A stretch of 64,000 nt of DNA from HK1 sp965202735 (GCA_965202735.1 OZ241844.1:1922001-1986000), one strand, 5' to 3'; numbered from the stretch's first letter, positions 17,478 through 26,078 are shown. A program made the numbers and translations. The notes: generated by a model not told the origin, from the letters alone.

Positions 17478-19163
17478 ATGCATGACCTCCTGATCAGGAA
17501 TGCCCGCGTGTTCGACGGGCTGGGCAACGACGCGCTCGAAGGGAGCGTCGGCGTGAAGGACGGCCGCATCGCCGCGGTGGGGCGCGATGTCGGCGCCGGA
17601 AAGGACACCGTGGATGCCGAGGGCCTCGCCCTCGCCCCGGGCATCGTCGACATCCACACCCACTTCGACGCCCAGCTTACCTGGGACCCGTGGGCCACGC
17701 CGTCGGTCGCCCTCGGCGTGACCACCGTGGTCATGGGCAACTGCGGCTTCACCATCGCGCCGTGCCGCGCGCGCGACCGCGACCGGACGCTGCGCAACCT
17801 CACCCATGTCGAGGGCATGTCGCTGGAGGCGTTGCGGGCCGGCGTCGACTGGGACTTCGAGACCTACCCGCAGTACCTCGACATGCTGGAGCGCAAGGGC
17901 ATGGTGCCGAACGTCGCCTCCTTCGTGGGGCACTCGTCGGTGCGGACCTGGGCGCTCGGCGAGGAGGCGTCGGACCGCGCCGCCACCGAGGCCGAGGTGG
18001 CGGAGATGAAACGGCTGGTCATCGAAGCGATGGAGGCCGGCGCGATCGGGTTCGCGACCTCGACCCTGGAGCAGCACAACGGAGAGGCCGGCATCCCCAT
18101 GCCCTCGCGGCTCGCCGACGACCACGAGATGCTGGAGCTCACCGGCGCGCTCGGCGAGGCCGGCAAGGGCGTGTTCATGCTCACCAAGGGCATGAAGACG
18201 ACGATCCCCTGGCTCGAGCGCATCGCCGCGAACAACGGCCGGCCGGTGAACATCGCGGCGATGTTCATCGACCCGAACGACCCCGAACGGGTGTTCCGGG
18301 AGATCTCCGAGATTGGAGAGGCGCGCGGGCGGGGCCGCGAGCTGTGGGCCCAGGTCGGCTGCTTCCCCCTCGGCATGGAGTTCCAGCTCCGCCACCCGTA
18401 TCCGCTGGAGGCGTTCCTTGCGTGGCGGCCCGCGATCTCGGCGGAGGGGTCGGACGCGTTCCTGGACATCCTGCGCGACCCGGAATTCCGCGCCGCGCTG
18501 AAGGCGGAGGCGCGCACCGCGACGGTCCCGAACCGGTTCTCCTACCACTCCTTCGAGAGCCTCACGGTCATGGAGGCCACCTGCGAGAAGCACATGGGGC
18601 TCGTCGGGCGCCGGGTCGCGGACATGGCGCGCGAGCAGGGCAGGGACCCCTTCGACTGGCTGCTCGACTTCGCCCTCGACGACGGCCTCGACGCCCTGCT
18701 CGACTGCAAGCTGTTCAACACCGACGAGGACCGGGTGAAGGACCTGCTGCGCCACCCCCACGCCACGCTGGGGCTCTCGGACGCGGGAGCGCACCTCTCG
18801 TTCCTGTGCGACGCGGGCTTCGGGCTGCACCTCCTCGGCCACTGGTCGCGCGAGCGCGGCGACATCGCGCTGCCGCAGGCGGTGCAGTCGGTCACGAGCC
18901 GGGTGGCCGACGCCTACCGCATCAGGAACCGCGGCCGTCTCGTCCCCGGTGCGTGCGCGGACCTGCTGCTGTTCGACCCGGACACGGTGGGCCGCGGCGA
19001 GAAGGTGCGCGTCCGGGACCTGCCGGCGGGCGCGGCCCGGGTGCACACCCCGGCGATGGGGGTGCACGGGGTGTGGATCAACGGGACGCGGGTGGTGGAC
19101 GCGTCCGGGCCGATCGAGGGTGCGGGGACCCCCGGGAATCTGCTGAGGGATTCTGGCGGCTGA
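17478..19163 (+). CDS. N-acyl-D-amino-acid deacylase (D-aminoacylase, amidohydrolase superfamily)
   Basis: A 561-residue metal-dependent amidohydrolase. The N-terminal beta sandwich (MHDLLIRNARVFDG) precedes GIVDIHTHFDAQLTWDPWATPS with the HxH metal site. VTTVVMGNCGFTIAP carries the Cys that is a metal ligand in D-aminoacylases, and LSDAGAHLSFLCDAG the catalytic Asp. The C terminus (ACADLLLFDPDTV, VHTPAMGVHGVWINGTRVV) closes the sandwich. These enzymes release free D-amino acids from N-acyl derivatives. With alr and dat close by, the region seems to recycle or salvage D-amino acids. Substrate preference cannot be told from sequence. Confidence 0.88.
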   Translation: MHDLLIRNARVFDGLGNDALEGSVGVKDGRIAAVGRDVGAGKDTVDAEGLALAPGIVDIHTHFDAQLTWDPWATPSVALGVTTVVMGNCGFTIAPCRARDRDRTLRNLTHVEGMSLEALRAGVDWDFETYPQYLDMLERKGMVPNVASFVGHSSVRTWALGEEASDRAATEAEVAEMKRLVIEAMEAGAIGFATSTLEQHNGEAGIPMPSRLADDHEMLELTGALGEAGKGVFMLTKGMKTTIPWLERIAANNGRPVNIAAMFIDPNDPERVFREISEIGEARGRGRELWAQVGCFPLGMEFQLRHPYPLEAFLAWRPAISAEGSDAFLDILRDPEFRAALKAEARTATVPNRFSYHSFESLTVMEATCEKHMGLVGRRVADMAREQGRDPFDWLLDFALDDGLDALLDCKLFNTDEDRVKDLLRHPHATLGLSDAGAHLSFLCDAGFGLHLLGHWSRERGDIALPQAVQSVTSRVADAYRIRNRGRLVPGACADLLLFDPDTVGRGEKVRVRDLPAGAARVHTPAMGVHGVWINGTRVVDASGPIEGAGTPGNLLRDSGG

Positions 19164-19265
19164 AGCGGGCTCGCGGTCCGCGAAAGATGCCGGTTCGCCC
19201 CATGCATCGACGACGACGGCCGTCCATCCGCGGCCGGCGCCTCGGCCACGGGCAGGAAGACATCC

Positions 19266-20180
19266 ATGCCGGGACATCTCCGCATCGCGGTGCTCGGCTC
19301 GCACAGCGCGTTCACCCGTCATGCCGTGGACGCGCTGTGCGGGGCGGGCGTCCCGCCCGTGGCGCTCATGGTCGGGGCGGCCCCGGTCCCGCGCGCCGAC
19401 AGCCCGATCCCCGTCGAGGTTCGCGAGCCCGCCGGAGTTGCCGGGACGCACGGGGTGGAGCTCGTTCCGGTGCCGGGTCCGAACCACCCCGATGCCATCG
19501 CCGCGCTCGAACGCATCGAGCCGGACCTGCTGCTCCTCGCCTGCCTGCCGCATGTCGCTGGACGCGCAACGCGGGAGACCGCGCGCCTCGGTGCGCTGAA
19601 CCTCCACCCTTCGGCGCTTCCCCGCTTTCGTGGCCCGGACCCGGTGTTCTGGCAGTTGCGCGCGGGGGCCGCTCGCGCCGGGGTCACCGTCCATGTGGCC
19701 ACCGGAGCCGTCGACGCCGGCCCCATCGTGGTGCAGCGATGGCTGGAGGTGCGGCCCGGCATCGGCGCCGGAGCGCTGACCGCGGCCCTGGTGCGGCTCG
19801 GCGTCCGGGCGCTGGTGGAGGCGCTCCCGGCACTCGGGCGCCGAATACGCGAGGCCTTCCCCCAGGACGAATCCGCCGCCACCCGCCAGCCCCGTCCACA
19901 CCGGGACGATTTCCGGCTCGACACGACATGGACGGCCGAGCGGGCGTACCGCTTCATCGAGGGGACCCGGGGACCCGCGACCGCGTTCGCGATCGGCGGC
20001 GGCGAGAAGGAAGGCGAAGGCGGGGGTGAGGGCGGAGGCAAGGGCGAAATCGTCGTCGAGCGGGCGGTCGGATTCGATCCCGGGGGCCGGAGCGGACCCG
20101 CGATCGTGCGCTCCGGCGGCGTCGTCGCGATCCGCTTCGCCGAAGGCGTGCTCCGGGCGATCCCGGCGCGACCGGGGTAG
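19266..20180 (+). CDS. Methionyl-tRNA formyltransferase-like protein
   Basis: A 304-residue protein with the formyltransferase catalytic domain: ALNLHPSALPRFRGPDPVFWQL carries the HP-S-LP-x-x-RG motif that binds formyl-tetrahydrofolate, and VATGAVDAGPIV the conserved Asp. The usual Asn of the N-x-H-x-S/D triad is present in LNLHPS. The C-terminal region (after TWTAERAYRFIEGT) is shorter than in Fmt and contains a Gly/Glu-Lys run (near residue 245) of low complexity. Sequence near the N terminus is not typical Fmt, so other 10-formyl-THF-dependent transferases (sugar or amino formyltransferases) are possible. It converges on peptide deformylase. Its TAG stop lies inside the decayed R4 element. 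Confidence 0.75.
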   Translation: MPGHLRIAVLGSHSAFTRHAVDALCGAGVPPVALMVGAAPVPRADSPIPVEVREPAGVAGTHGVELVPVPGPNHPDAIAALERIEPDLLLLACLPHVAGRATRETARLGALNLHPSALPRFRGPDPVFWQLRAGAARAGVTVHVATGAVDAGPIVVQRWLEVRPGIGAGALTAALVRLGVRALVEALPALGRRIREAFPQDESAATRQPRPHRDDFRLDTTWTAERAYRFIEGTRGPATAFAIGGGEKEGEGGGEGGGKGEIVVERAVGFDPGGRSGPAIVRSGGVVAIRFAEGVLRAIPARPG

Positions 20181-20242
20181 TGCCCCGGCCTGGCTTCGGG
20201 CCATCATGCCGCGTCGGGGAAGAAGCTCGGAATGACCCACCG
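20176..20242. repeat. Repeat R4, decayed copy
   Basis: GGTAGTGCCCCGGCCTGGCT..CGGGCCATCATGCCGCGTC followed by GGGGAAGAAGCTC aligns base by base with the intact R4 at 16757-16826, with the inverted ends eroded and the sequence drifted toward GC. It spans the formyltransferase stop codon, between two convergent genes. Confidence 0.7.
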
Positions 20243-20293
20243 CCACGACCGGCGAAACGTCGGCGGCCGTGGCGGCGCCGGTCCGCCGCCCGC

Positions 20294-20821
20294 TCAGGCC
20301 TCGACGGCCAGCGCCTCGTCGAACCCGAAGGTGGACATGTCGCGGATGCGCGACGGGTAGAGCACGCCGTCGAGATGGTCGCACTCGTGCTGCACCACCC
20401 GCGCGTGGTAGTCCTCCGCCTCGCGCTCGATGCGGTTCCCGAACGCATCGAACCCCGCGTACCGGACCCGGGTGCAGCGCGGCACGACGCCGCGCAGGCC
20501 GGGCACGCTGAGGCATGCCTCCCAGCCGTCGGCCATTGCGTCCGTGAGCGGCTCGATCACCGGGTTGACGAGCACCGTCGGCGGGATCGGCGCCGGCTGG
20601 CCGCAGCCCGCCGCGTCGCCCCGATCGCCGAGGCCGAACACCACCACCCGCTGCGCGACCGCGATCTGGGGCGCCGCGATGCCGATGCCCCCGCTCGCGT
20701 GCATCGTGTCCCACAGGTCCTCGACGAGCGCGTGCAGCCCGGGGGTGTCGAACCGGGCGACGGGCTCGGCCACCCGGCGCAGCACCGGGTGGCCCATGCG
20801 GATGACGGTCCGAATCGTCAT
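20294..20821 (-). CDS. def: Peptide deformylase
   Basis: A 175-residue metalloenzyme that removes the formyl group from nascent proteins. The three motifs are visible: GIGIAAPQIA (motif 1), EACLSVPGLRG (motif 2, with Ala in place of the common Gly, and the metal Cys) and VQHECDHLDGVLYP (motif 3, metal His residues and the catalytic Glu). Start ATG 20821 gives the normal ~170-residue size; longer frames reach into repeat R3. EACLS rather than EGCLS is found in several deformylase groups. It converges with the formyltransferase-like gene, a functional match if that gene is a true fmt. Confidence 0.93.
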   Translation of the reverse strand: MTIRTVIRMGHPVLRRVAEPVARFDTPGLHALVEDLWDTMHASGGIGIAAPQIAVAQRVVVFGLGDRGDAAGCGQPAPIPPTVLVNPVIEPLTDAMADGWEACLSVPGLRGVVPRCTRVRYAGFDAFGNRIEREAEDYHARVVQHECDHLDGVLYPSRIRDMSTFGFDEALAVEA

Positions 20822-20885
20822 GGCGTTCCTCGCTCCCCATCGTATCCGGTCGAGGGCGGCCGGCCGAGCGCATCGGCCGGCCGGA

Positions 20886-21048
20886 CAGGACCATTTTTTT
20901 ATCGCGGTCGGCGGCTGGTGACCGCTGTGAAGTTGCCGTCCTTGCGGTGGGTGGCGCCTCCTCGAGGCCGAGACCGGTGCATCGACAACGAAATCCTCTC
21001 CCGAATGGACCGCCGAACCTGCCCGCACCGCCCCTCGCCGGACAAAAC
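20886..21048 (+). repeat. Repeat R3, copy 1
   Basis: About 160 bases beginning AGGACCATTTTTTT and containing GACCGCTGTGAAGTTGCCGT, CCTTGCGGTGGGTGGCGCC, GAGACCGGTGCATCGACAAC and CTCTCCCGAATGGACCGCC. The same sequence, inverted and nearly identical, is at 34890-35050. The shared segment CGAGCCCTGG resumes ~100 bases downstream (near 21150), so this copy appears to contain an insertion. It fills most of the 20822-21247 gap; no gene is seen there. Confidence 0.85.
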
Positions 21049-21247
21049 GATCATGGTCGGGTTGACCACCCCGCCGCATGAAAGGGCGGGTCGCAACGCC
21101 GCGATTGCTGGAGCGCGGGCACCCTTTCCGAGCGTACTTTCACGGCAAAAACGAGCCCTGGCCGGCCGGACTCCGGCCCGGCGGCGCCGGCCCCGGAGCG
21201 TGGTAGTGGTAGGATTCGGCTCCGGCTCGACTCGGCTCACCGCTCCC

Positions 21248-21994
21248 ATGGCAGGCCATTCCAAGTGGGCGAACATCCAGCACCGCAAGAAGGCTCAGGA
21301 CGCCAGGCGCGGCAAGCTGTTCACCAGGCTCATCCGTGAGGTCACCATCGCCGCGCGCGAAGGCGGCGGCGACCCCGACGGCAACGCGCGGCTGCGGCTC
21401 GCGACGGAAAAGGCGTTTGCGGGCAACGTCCCGAAGGATACCGTCGACCGCGCCATCCGGCGCGCGACGGGCGAAGCGGGCGCCGACACCCTGGAAGAGG
21501 TGCGGTACGAGGGCTACGGCCCCGGCGGCGCCGCGGTGATGGTGGACTGCGTCACCGACAACCGCAACCGGACCGTCGCGGAGATCCGCTACGCGTTCAC
21601 CAAGTGCGGGGGCAACCTCGGCACCGGCGGCTCGGTCGCGTACCTGTTCGCCAAGGTCGGCCAGCTCTCCTTCGCCCCGGGCACCGACGAGGACCGGCTG
21701 ATGGAGGCCGCCCTCGAAGCCGGCGCCGAGGACGTCGTCGCCAACGACGACGGGTCGCTGGAGGTGCTCACGACCCCGGAGGGATTCGGCGATGTCCGCG
21801 ACGGCATCGCCGCCGGCGGCCTGGAGCCGGAGCAGGCCGAGGTGACGATGCGCCCGTCCACCAGCGTCTCCCCCGGTCCGGACGACGCGCGGCGCACCGT
21901 CCGGCTGCTGGAGATGCTCGAAGACCTCGACGACGTGCAGCAGGTGTACTCGAACGTGGAGATCTCGGGCGAGATCCTGGCCGAGATCGCTTGA
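21248..21994 (+). CDS. yebC: YebC/PmpR family protein (TACO1-like)
   Basis: A 248-residue protein starting MAGHSKWANIQHRKKAQDARRGK, the invariant N terminus of the YebC family, followed by GYGPGGAAVMVDCVTDNRNRTVAEIRYAF and GGNLGTGGSVAYLF. Members act as ribosome-associated factors relieving stalls at proline-rich stretches or as transcription regulators. It precedes ruvC in the classical order and overlaps it by four bases (TTGA), implying coupled translation. Length is normal. Confidence 0.95.
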   Translation: MAGHSKWANIQHRKKAQDARRGKLFTRLIREVTIAAREGGGDPDGNARLRLATEKAFAGNVPKDTVDRAIRRATGEAGADTLEEVRYEGYGPGGAAVMVDCVTDNRNRTVAEIRYAFTKCGGNLGTGGSVAYLFAKVGQLSFAPGTDEDRLMEAALEAGAEDVVANDDGSLEVLTTPEGFGDVRDGIAAGGLEPEQAEVTMRPSTSVSPGPDDARRTVRLLEMLEDLDDVQQVYSNVEISGEILAEIA

Positions 21995-22515
21995 GCACGA
22001 CACGGATCATCGGCGTCGACCCCGGCTCCCGGTCCACCGGATACGGCATCGTCGATGCCGGCGGCACGCGCCTCGTCCACGTCGCCAGCGGATTCGTGAA
22101 GAGCGGCGGCGGCGACTGGGCCGGGCGGCTGCGCGCCATCTTCGACGGGCTCGACGAGGTCATCGGCGCGCACGCGCCGAGCGAGCTCGCGATCGAGAAG
22201 GTCTTCCTGCACCGCAACCCCTCCTCCGCCCTGAAGCTCGGGCAGGCGAGGGGCGTGGCGATCCTCGCCGGCGCGCTGCGCTCGCTGTCGGTGCACGAGT
22301 ACTCGCCGAACGAGATCAAGCAGGCGGTCACCGGCAAGGGGCACGCGACGAAGGAGCAGATCCAGTACATGACGCGGGTCCTGCTCTCGCTGCGGGGGCC
22401 GCCCCAGACGGACGAGGCGGACGCACTGGCGGTCGCGATCTGCCGCGCGCACCTGCGCACCACCATGGCGCGGCGCGAGCGCATGGTGGCGAGCGTCGCG
22501 GTCGGGTCCCGATGA
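21991..22515 (+). CDS. ruvC: Holliday junction resolvase RuvC
   Basis: A 174-residue endonuclease that cuts Holliday junctions symmetrically. A TTG start at 21991 overlaps the yebC stop and gives STTRIIGVDPGSRSTGYG with the first catalytic Asp. The second acidic residue is in LAIEKVFLHRNPSSALKLGQARG and the last pair in QTDEADALAVAICRAH. The C terminus overlaps ruvA by the ATGA arrangement. All catalytic residues are present. Confidence 0.95.
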   Translation: MSTTRIIGVDPGSRSTGYGIVDAGGTRLVHVASGFVKSGGGDWAGRLRAIFDGLDEVIGAHAPSELAIEKVFLHRNPSSALKLGQARGVAILAGALRSLSVHEYSPNEIKQAVTGKGHATKEQIQYMTRVLLSLRGPPQTDEADALAVAICRAHLRTTMARRERMVASVAVGSR

Positions 22516-23132
22516 TCGCCTGGATGCGCGGGGTGCTGCGCGAGAAGCATCCTCCGCTGCTGCTGGTGGACACCGGGGGCGTCGGCTACGAGATGGAGGC
22601 GCCGATGACCACCTTCTACGACCTTCCCGCCGTCGGCGAGCCGGTGACGCTCCATCTGCACCACGTCGTGCGCGAGGACGCGCAGCACCTCTACGCATTC
22701 GGCCGCCGCGCCGAGCGGGACCTGTTCCGCCGGCTCCTGCGGGTCAGCGGCGTCGGCGCGAAGCTCGGGCTGGCCATCCTGTCCGGGATGGATGCGGGCG
22801 GGTTCGGCCGCTGCGTGCTCGAAGGCGACGCCGCGAGCCTTTCCCGGCTGCCCGGCATCGGCAGGAAGACGGCGGAGCGCCTGATCATGGAGATGCGCGA
22901 CCGGATCGGCGCCGACTCCCCGCTCGCGGCATCCGGACGCGCCGGGCCCGGCGCGGGACCGGCGCCCGGGCGCGCCGACCCGGTCGCGGAGGCGGTGCAC
23001 GCGCTGATCGCCCTGGGCCTGAAGCCGGCCGAGGCAAGCCGCCGCGTGCACGCGGCGGGGGGCGACGGGCTCGCCTGCGAGGAGATCGTGCGGCGCGCGC
23101 TGCAGTCGATGGTGCGGCAGGACGGGCGCTGA
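22512..23132 (+). CDS. ruvA: Holliday junction branch migration protein RuvA
   Basis: A 206-residue protein that binds four-way junctions and loads RuvB. Domain I starts MIAWMRGVLREKHPPLLLVD. The two helix-hairpin-helix motifs are LLRVSGVGAKLGLAIL and LSRLPGIGRKTAERLIMEMRD. After a Pro/Gly-rich linker the RuvB-binding domain III follows (AVHALIALGLKPAEASRRVHA). The acidic pin of domain I is present only in part. The gene overlaps ruvC by four bases, but ruvB is separated by 464 bases of repeats instead of following directly. Confidence 0.93.
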   Translation: MIAWMRGVLREKHPPLLLVDTGGVGYEMEAPMTTFYDLPAVGEPVTLHLHHVVREDAQHLYAFGRRAERDLFRRLLRVSGVGAKLGLAILSGMDAGGFGRCVLEGDAASLSRLPGIGRKTAERLIMEMRDRIGADSPLAASGRAGPGAGPAPGRADPVAEAVHALIALGLKPAEASRRVHAAGGDGLACEEIVRRALQSMVRQDGR

Positions 23133-23154
23133 CGGACCGGGGCCGGCACGGTCC

Positions 23155-23280
23155 GGACCGGCCGGGCCATTCGAAGGCCGCCGGCTGGCGGTCCGCCTCC
23201 GATGCCGGGAGACCGCCGGTCGCCGGGCGGCATATCTCCCGCCGGCCGATGACCGCGGCTCTCGCATGGCCCTGGCCGGG
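23155..23280 (-). repeat. Repeat R2, diverged copy between ruvA and ruvB
   Basis: In reverse complement: CATGCGAGAGCCGCGGTCAT, CGGCCGGCGGGAGATATG, GGCGACCGGCGGTCTCCCGG and CATCGGAGGC follow the R2 layout with many substitutions. It sits directly next to an R1 copy. Confidence 0.6.
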
Positions 23281-23284
23281 CCGG

Positions 23285-23407
23285 CAGCGATTCCCGCCAG
23301 CGCCCGGAAAGGCCGTACCGTGGTGGGATTCCGGCGCGATTCCGGCCACCAGGGCGGCCCGCCGAGGGGGACTTCGAGGGCATGTTCCCGCGTGGCGGGA
23401 ATTGCTG
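23285..23407 (+). repeat. Repeat R1, copy C
   Basis: A full element with ends CAGCGATTCCCGCCAG and CGTGGCGGGAATTGCTG, interior GGAAAGGCCGTACCGTGG and GGGGGACTTCGAGGGCATG. Together with the R2 copy it separates ruvA from ruvB. The remaining ~190 bases to ruvB hold no recognisable gene. Confidence 0.85.
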
Positions 23408-23596
23408 TCGGGCCGGCCCGCTTCTGGTGGCCCGGCAATCGGAGCGGTACGATCGCGCCAGCGACGCCACCGGCGGGCGCCGGAGCCGGAAACGGCCGTG
23501 ATTCGATCGGTCCGGGAACCCGCTCCGGCCCCGGCCTCGACGATCGGGGCGTTGAATCCGTGCGCCCCGCGAGGTGCCGCCGTGCCGGCAGGACCG

Positions 23597-24697
23597 ATGG
23601 AGACGGAACGTCTCGTAACCGGAGGAACGAGGACCGAGGATCGGGTCCTCGATCGGGCGGTCCGCCCCGGGCGGCTCGCGGACTTCGCCGGGCAGCCGGC
23701 GGTGCTGGAGCAGATGGAGATCTTCATCGAGGCGGCCCGCCGACGGGGCGAAGCCCTCGACCACCTCCTCATCTTCGGCCCACCGGGCCTCGGCAAGACC
23801 ACGCTGGCCCACATCGTCGCCAACGAGATGCAGGCCGGCCTGCGCCAGACCGCGGGGCCGGTGCTGGAACGCTCGGGCGATCTGGCGGCGCTGCTGACCA
23901 ACCTGGAGCCGCGCGACGTGCTCTTCATCGACGAGATGCACCGGCTGAATCCCGCGGTGGAGGAGATCCTCTACCCCGCGATGGAGGACTATCAGCTCGA
24001 CATCGTCATCGGCGAGGGACCGGCGGCGCGATCGATCAAGCTCGACCTGCCTCCCTTCACCCTGGTGGGCGCGACCACGCGCGCCGGCATGCTGACGTCG
24101 CCGCTGCGCGACCGGTTCGGCATCGTGCAGCGGCTCGAGTTCTACAGCGTCCCCGATCTCGCGCGCATCGTCGCGCGCTCGGCCGCGATCCTCGGCATCG
24201 AGACGACCGGGGACGGCGCCGGCGAGATCGCGACGCGCTCACGCGGGACGCCGCGCATCGCGAATCGCCTCCTGCGGCGGGTGCGCGACTACGCGGAGGT
24301 GAAGGCGGACGGGCGGGTGACGGGAGCCACCGCCGGCCAGGCCCTCGACCTGCTCGACGTCGACGCGCACGGATTCGACCTGATGGACCGCAAGCTGCTG
24401 CTCGCGGTCATGGAGAAGTTCGACGGAGGACCGGTCGGCATCGACAACCTCGCCGCCGCGATCGGCGAGGAGCGCGACACCATCGAAGACGTGCTGGAGC
24501 CGTACCTCATCCAGCAGGGGTTCCTGATGCGCACCCCCAGGGGCCGGGTGGCGACCCGGACCGCCTGGACGCACTTCGGTCTGGAGCCACCCTCCCACAC
24601 GGACCCCCGGGGGCCGGCCGCCGACCCGAGCGCCCGGACGCGCACGCCGAACGGCTCCGGGCCGGCCGCGCCCGACCTGTTCGGAGAGCTCTCCTGA
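23597..24697 (+). CDS. ruvB: Holliday junction branch migration helicase RuvB
   Basis: A 366-residue AAA+ motor. ATG 23597 is chosen because METERLV..EDRVLDRAVRPGRLADFAGQ is the normal RuvB start; a longer frame only reads through R1. Walker A GPPGLGKTTLA, Walker B FIDEMHRL, sensor TTRAGMLTSPLRDRFGI and the C-terminal winged helix (QQGFLMRTPRGRVAT) are in place. The last ~35 residues after the winged helix are Pro/Ala-rich and unusual in length. Confidence 0.95.
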   Translation: METERLVTGGTRTEDRVLDRAVRPGRLADFAGQPAVLEQMEIFIEAARRRGEALDHLLIFGPPGLGKTTLAHIVANEMQAGLRQTAGPVLERSGDLAALLTNLEPRDVLFIDEMHRLNPAVEEILYPAMEDYQLDIVIGEGPAARSIKLDLPPFTLVGATTRAGMLTSPLRDRFGIVQRLEFYSVPDLARIVARSAAILGIETTGDGAGEIATRSRGTPRIANRLLRRVRDYAEVKADGRVTGATAGQALDLLDVDAHGFDLMDRKLLLAVMEKFDGGPVGIDNLAAAIGEERDTIEDVLEPYLIQQGFLMRTPRGRVATRTAWTHFGLEPPSHTDPRGPAADPSARTRTPNGSGPAAPDLFGELS

Positions 24698-24739
24698 GAC
24701 GGGCCGCGGGTCATGACGGCCACAGCCCACACCGCGCCG

Positions 24740-24850
24740 CCCGGCCCCGCATCCGCCCGGCCGGCGCGCGGCGGAGGCGCCGCCGCCGGCTCTCGGGTGC
24801 GTCCCGGCGCCGCCCGGCCCCGCGTTCGTCCGGCCGGCGCGCGTGTACCG
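24740..24850. repeat. Imperfect GC-rich direct repeat between ruvB and tolQ
   Basis: GCCGCCCGGCCCCGC followed by a variable few bases and CCCGGCCGGCGCGCG occurs twice, near 24740 and 24810. No ybgC thioesterase gene, which often stands here, is present. Small frames across the interval look non-coding. Confidence 0.5.
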
Positions 24851-24890
24851 GGAAGATGCCAACCCACCTCCCTGAAGCAGGAGCTCGAAA

Positions 24891-25565
24891 TTGAGCACTG
24901 ACCTCTCGATTCTCGCCCTGGTGCTGAACGCGACCCTTCCGGTTCAGCTCGTCATGGTCATCCTGGTGCTGGCCTCGTTCGTCTCGTGGACGATGATCTT
25001 CAGGAAGTACTTCGTGCTCGGGCGCGCGTCGCGCGCCGCGAGCGCGTTCGAGGACCAGTTCTGGTCCGGGATCGACCTCGTCGATGTGTTCAACCGGATC
25101 GACGTGCGAAGCTCCGGGACGAACGAGATGGAACGCATCTTCCACGCGGGCTTCAAGGAGTTCGCGCGGCTGCGCGGACAGCGCACGGCCGAGGCGCGGG
25201 ACGTGCTGACCGGCACCGAACGGGCGATGCGCATCACGCTCGGCCGGGAGGTCGACTACCTGGAGGTCGGGCTCTCGTTTCTCGCCACCGTCGGCTCGAC
25301 CAGCCCCTACATCGGACTGTTCGGCACCGTGTGGGGGATCATGAACTCGTTCCGGGCGCTGGGGGACGTGCAGCAGGCCACCATCGCGATGGTGGCGCCG
25401 GGAATCGCCGAGGCGCTCATCGCCACCGCGATGGGCCTGTTCGCGGCGATCCCCGCGGTGATCGCCTACAACCGCTTCGCGCACGATGTCGAACGCATCC
25501 ACAACCGGTACGACGCGTTCGTCGACGAGTTCTCGACCATCCTTCAACGTCAGGCCCACCAGTGA
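24891..25565 (+). CDS. tolQ: Tol-Pal system proton channel subunit TolQ
   Basis: A 224-residue inner-membrane protein of the MotA/TolQ/ExbB family. The TTG start at 24891 has GGAG nine bases upstream. Three membrane segments: residues ~14-35 (LPVQLVMVILVLASFVSWTM), ~125-150 (FLATVGSTSPYIGLFGTVWGIM, the signature segment) and ~160-185 (GIAEALIATAMGLFAAIPAVIAYN). With TolR it uses the proton gradient to energise TolA during outer-membrane constriction at division. Confidence 0.95.
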   Translation: MSTDLSILALVLNATLPVQLVMVILVLASFVSWTMIFRKYFVLGRASRAASAFEDQFWSGIDLVDVFNRIDVRSSGTNEMERIFHAGFKEFARLRGQRTAEARDVLTGTERAMRITLGREVDYLEVGLSFLATVGSTSPYIGLFGTVWGIMNSFRALGDVQQATIAMVAPGIAEALIATAMGLFAAIPAVIAYNRFAHDVERIHNRYDAFVDEFSTILQRQAHQ

Positions 25566-25646
25566 ACGAAGCCCCGCCCCCGACCCGCGCCACCGTCTTC
25601 GACCCGCGCGAAGATGCGCAGGGGGTCCGCCCGGAGGGCATGCGCC

Positions 25647-26078
25647 ATGGCTAGGCACCGGGTGCGCAGACGACCGATGTCGGAGATCAACGTCGTCCCC
25701 TACATCGACGTCATGCTGGTGCTGCTCGTGATATTCGTCATCACCGCGCCGCTGCTGACCCAGGGCGTGAAGGTCGACCTGCCGCAGGCCGCCGCGCAGC
25801 CCCTCGACGTGGAGTCGCAGGAGCCGCTCGTGGTCACCATCGACGCCACGGGCGGCTACTACGTGAATTACGGGGAGAGCCAGGAGTCGCCGGTCGAGCC
25901 GCAGGTGCTCGCGGCCCGGGTCGCGGCGCTGCTGCGCCACCGGCCGGGACTGGCCGTGGTGGTGCGCGGCGACGAGAACGTGCCCTACGGGGATGTGGTC
26001 CTCCTGATGACGATCCTGCAGGCCGCGGGGGCGCCGAGCGTCGGACTGATCACCGAGGCGCCGCGGGAGGCGCGGTGA
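25647..26078 (+). CDS. tolR: Tol-Pal system protein TolR (ExbD family)
   Basis: A 143-residue protein with one membrane segment. MSEINVVPYIDVMLVLLVIF contains the conserved Asp used in proton coupling, and the periplasmic part (QEPLVVTIDATGGYYVN, VVVRGDENVPYGDVVLLM) is the ExbD/TolR domain. ATG 25647 is preferred; an in-frame start at 25614 adds an Arg-rich leader. An 81-base gap separates it from tolQ, in which a 30-codon frame starting GTG 25562 is probably chance. It overlaps tolA by one or more bases. Confidence 0.94.
   Translation: MARHRVRRRPMSEINVVPYIDVMLVLLVIFVITAPLLTQGVKVDLPQAAAQPLDVESQEPLVVTIDATGGYYVNYGESQESPVEPQVLAARVAALLRHRPGLAVVVRGDENVPYGDVVLLMTILQAAGAPSVGLITEAPREAR

Noticed and set aside
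17358..20894. A 1178-codon open frame on the minus strand
   Set aside because: It is a shadow of the D-aminoacylase and formyltransferase genes in very GC-rich DNA, where antisense frames stay open. Composition is Arg/Ala/His-rich and no family pattern is seen.
23249..23596. N-terminal extension of RuvB
   Set aside because: It reads through R1 and has no counterpart in RuvB proteins.
24713..24901. 62-codon Pro/Ala-rich frame before tolQ
   Set aside because: It is made of an imperfect GC repeat and overlaps the tolQ start. No sign of coding.
25562..25654. 30-codon leader frame between tolQ and tolR
   Set aside because: It starts with GTG near the tolQ stop but has no conserved character, and a gap of this size is not unusual.
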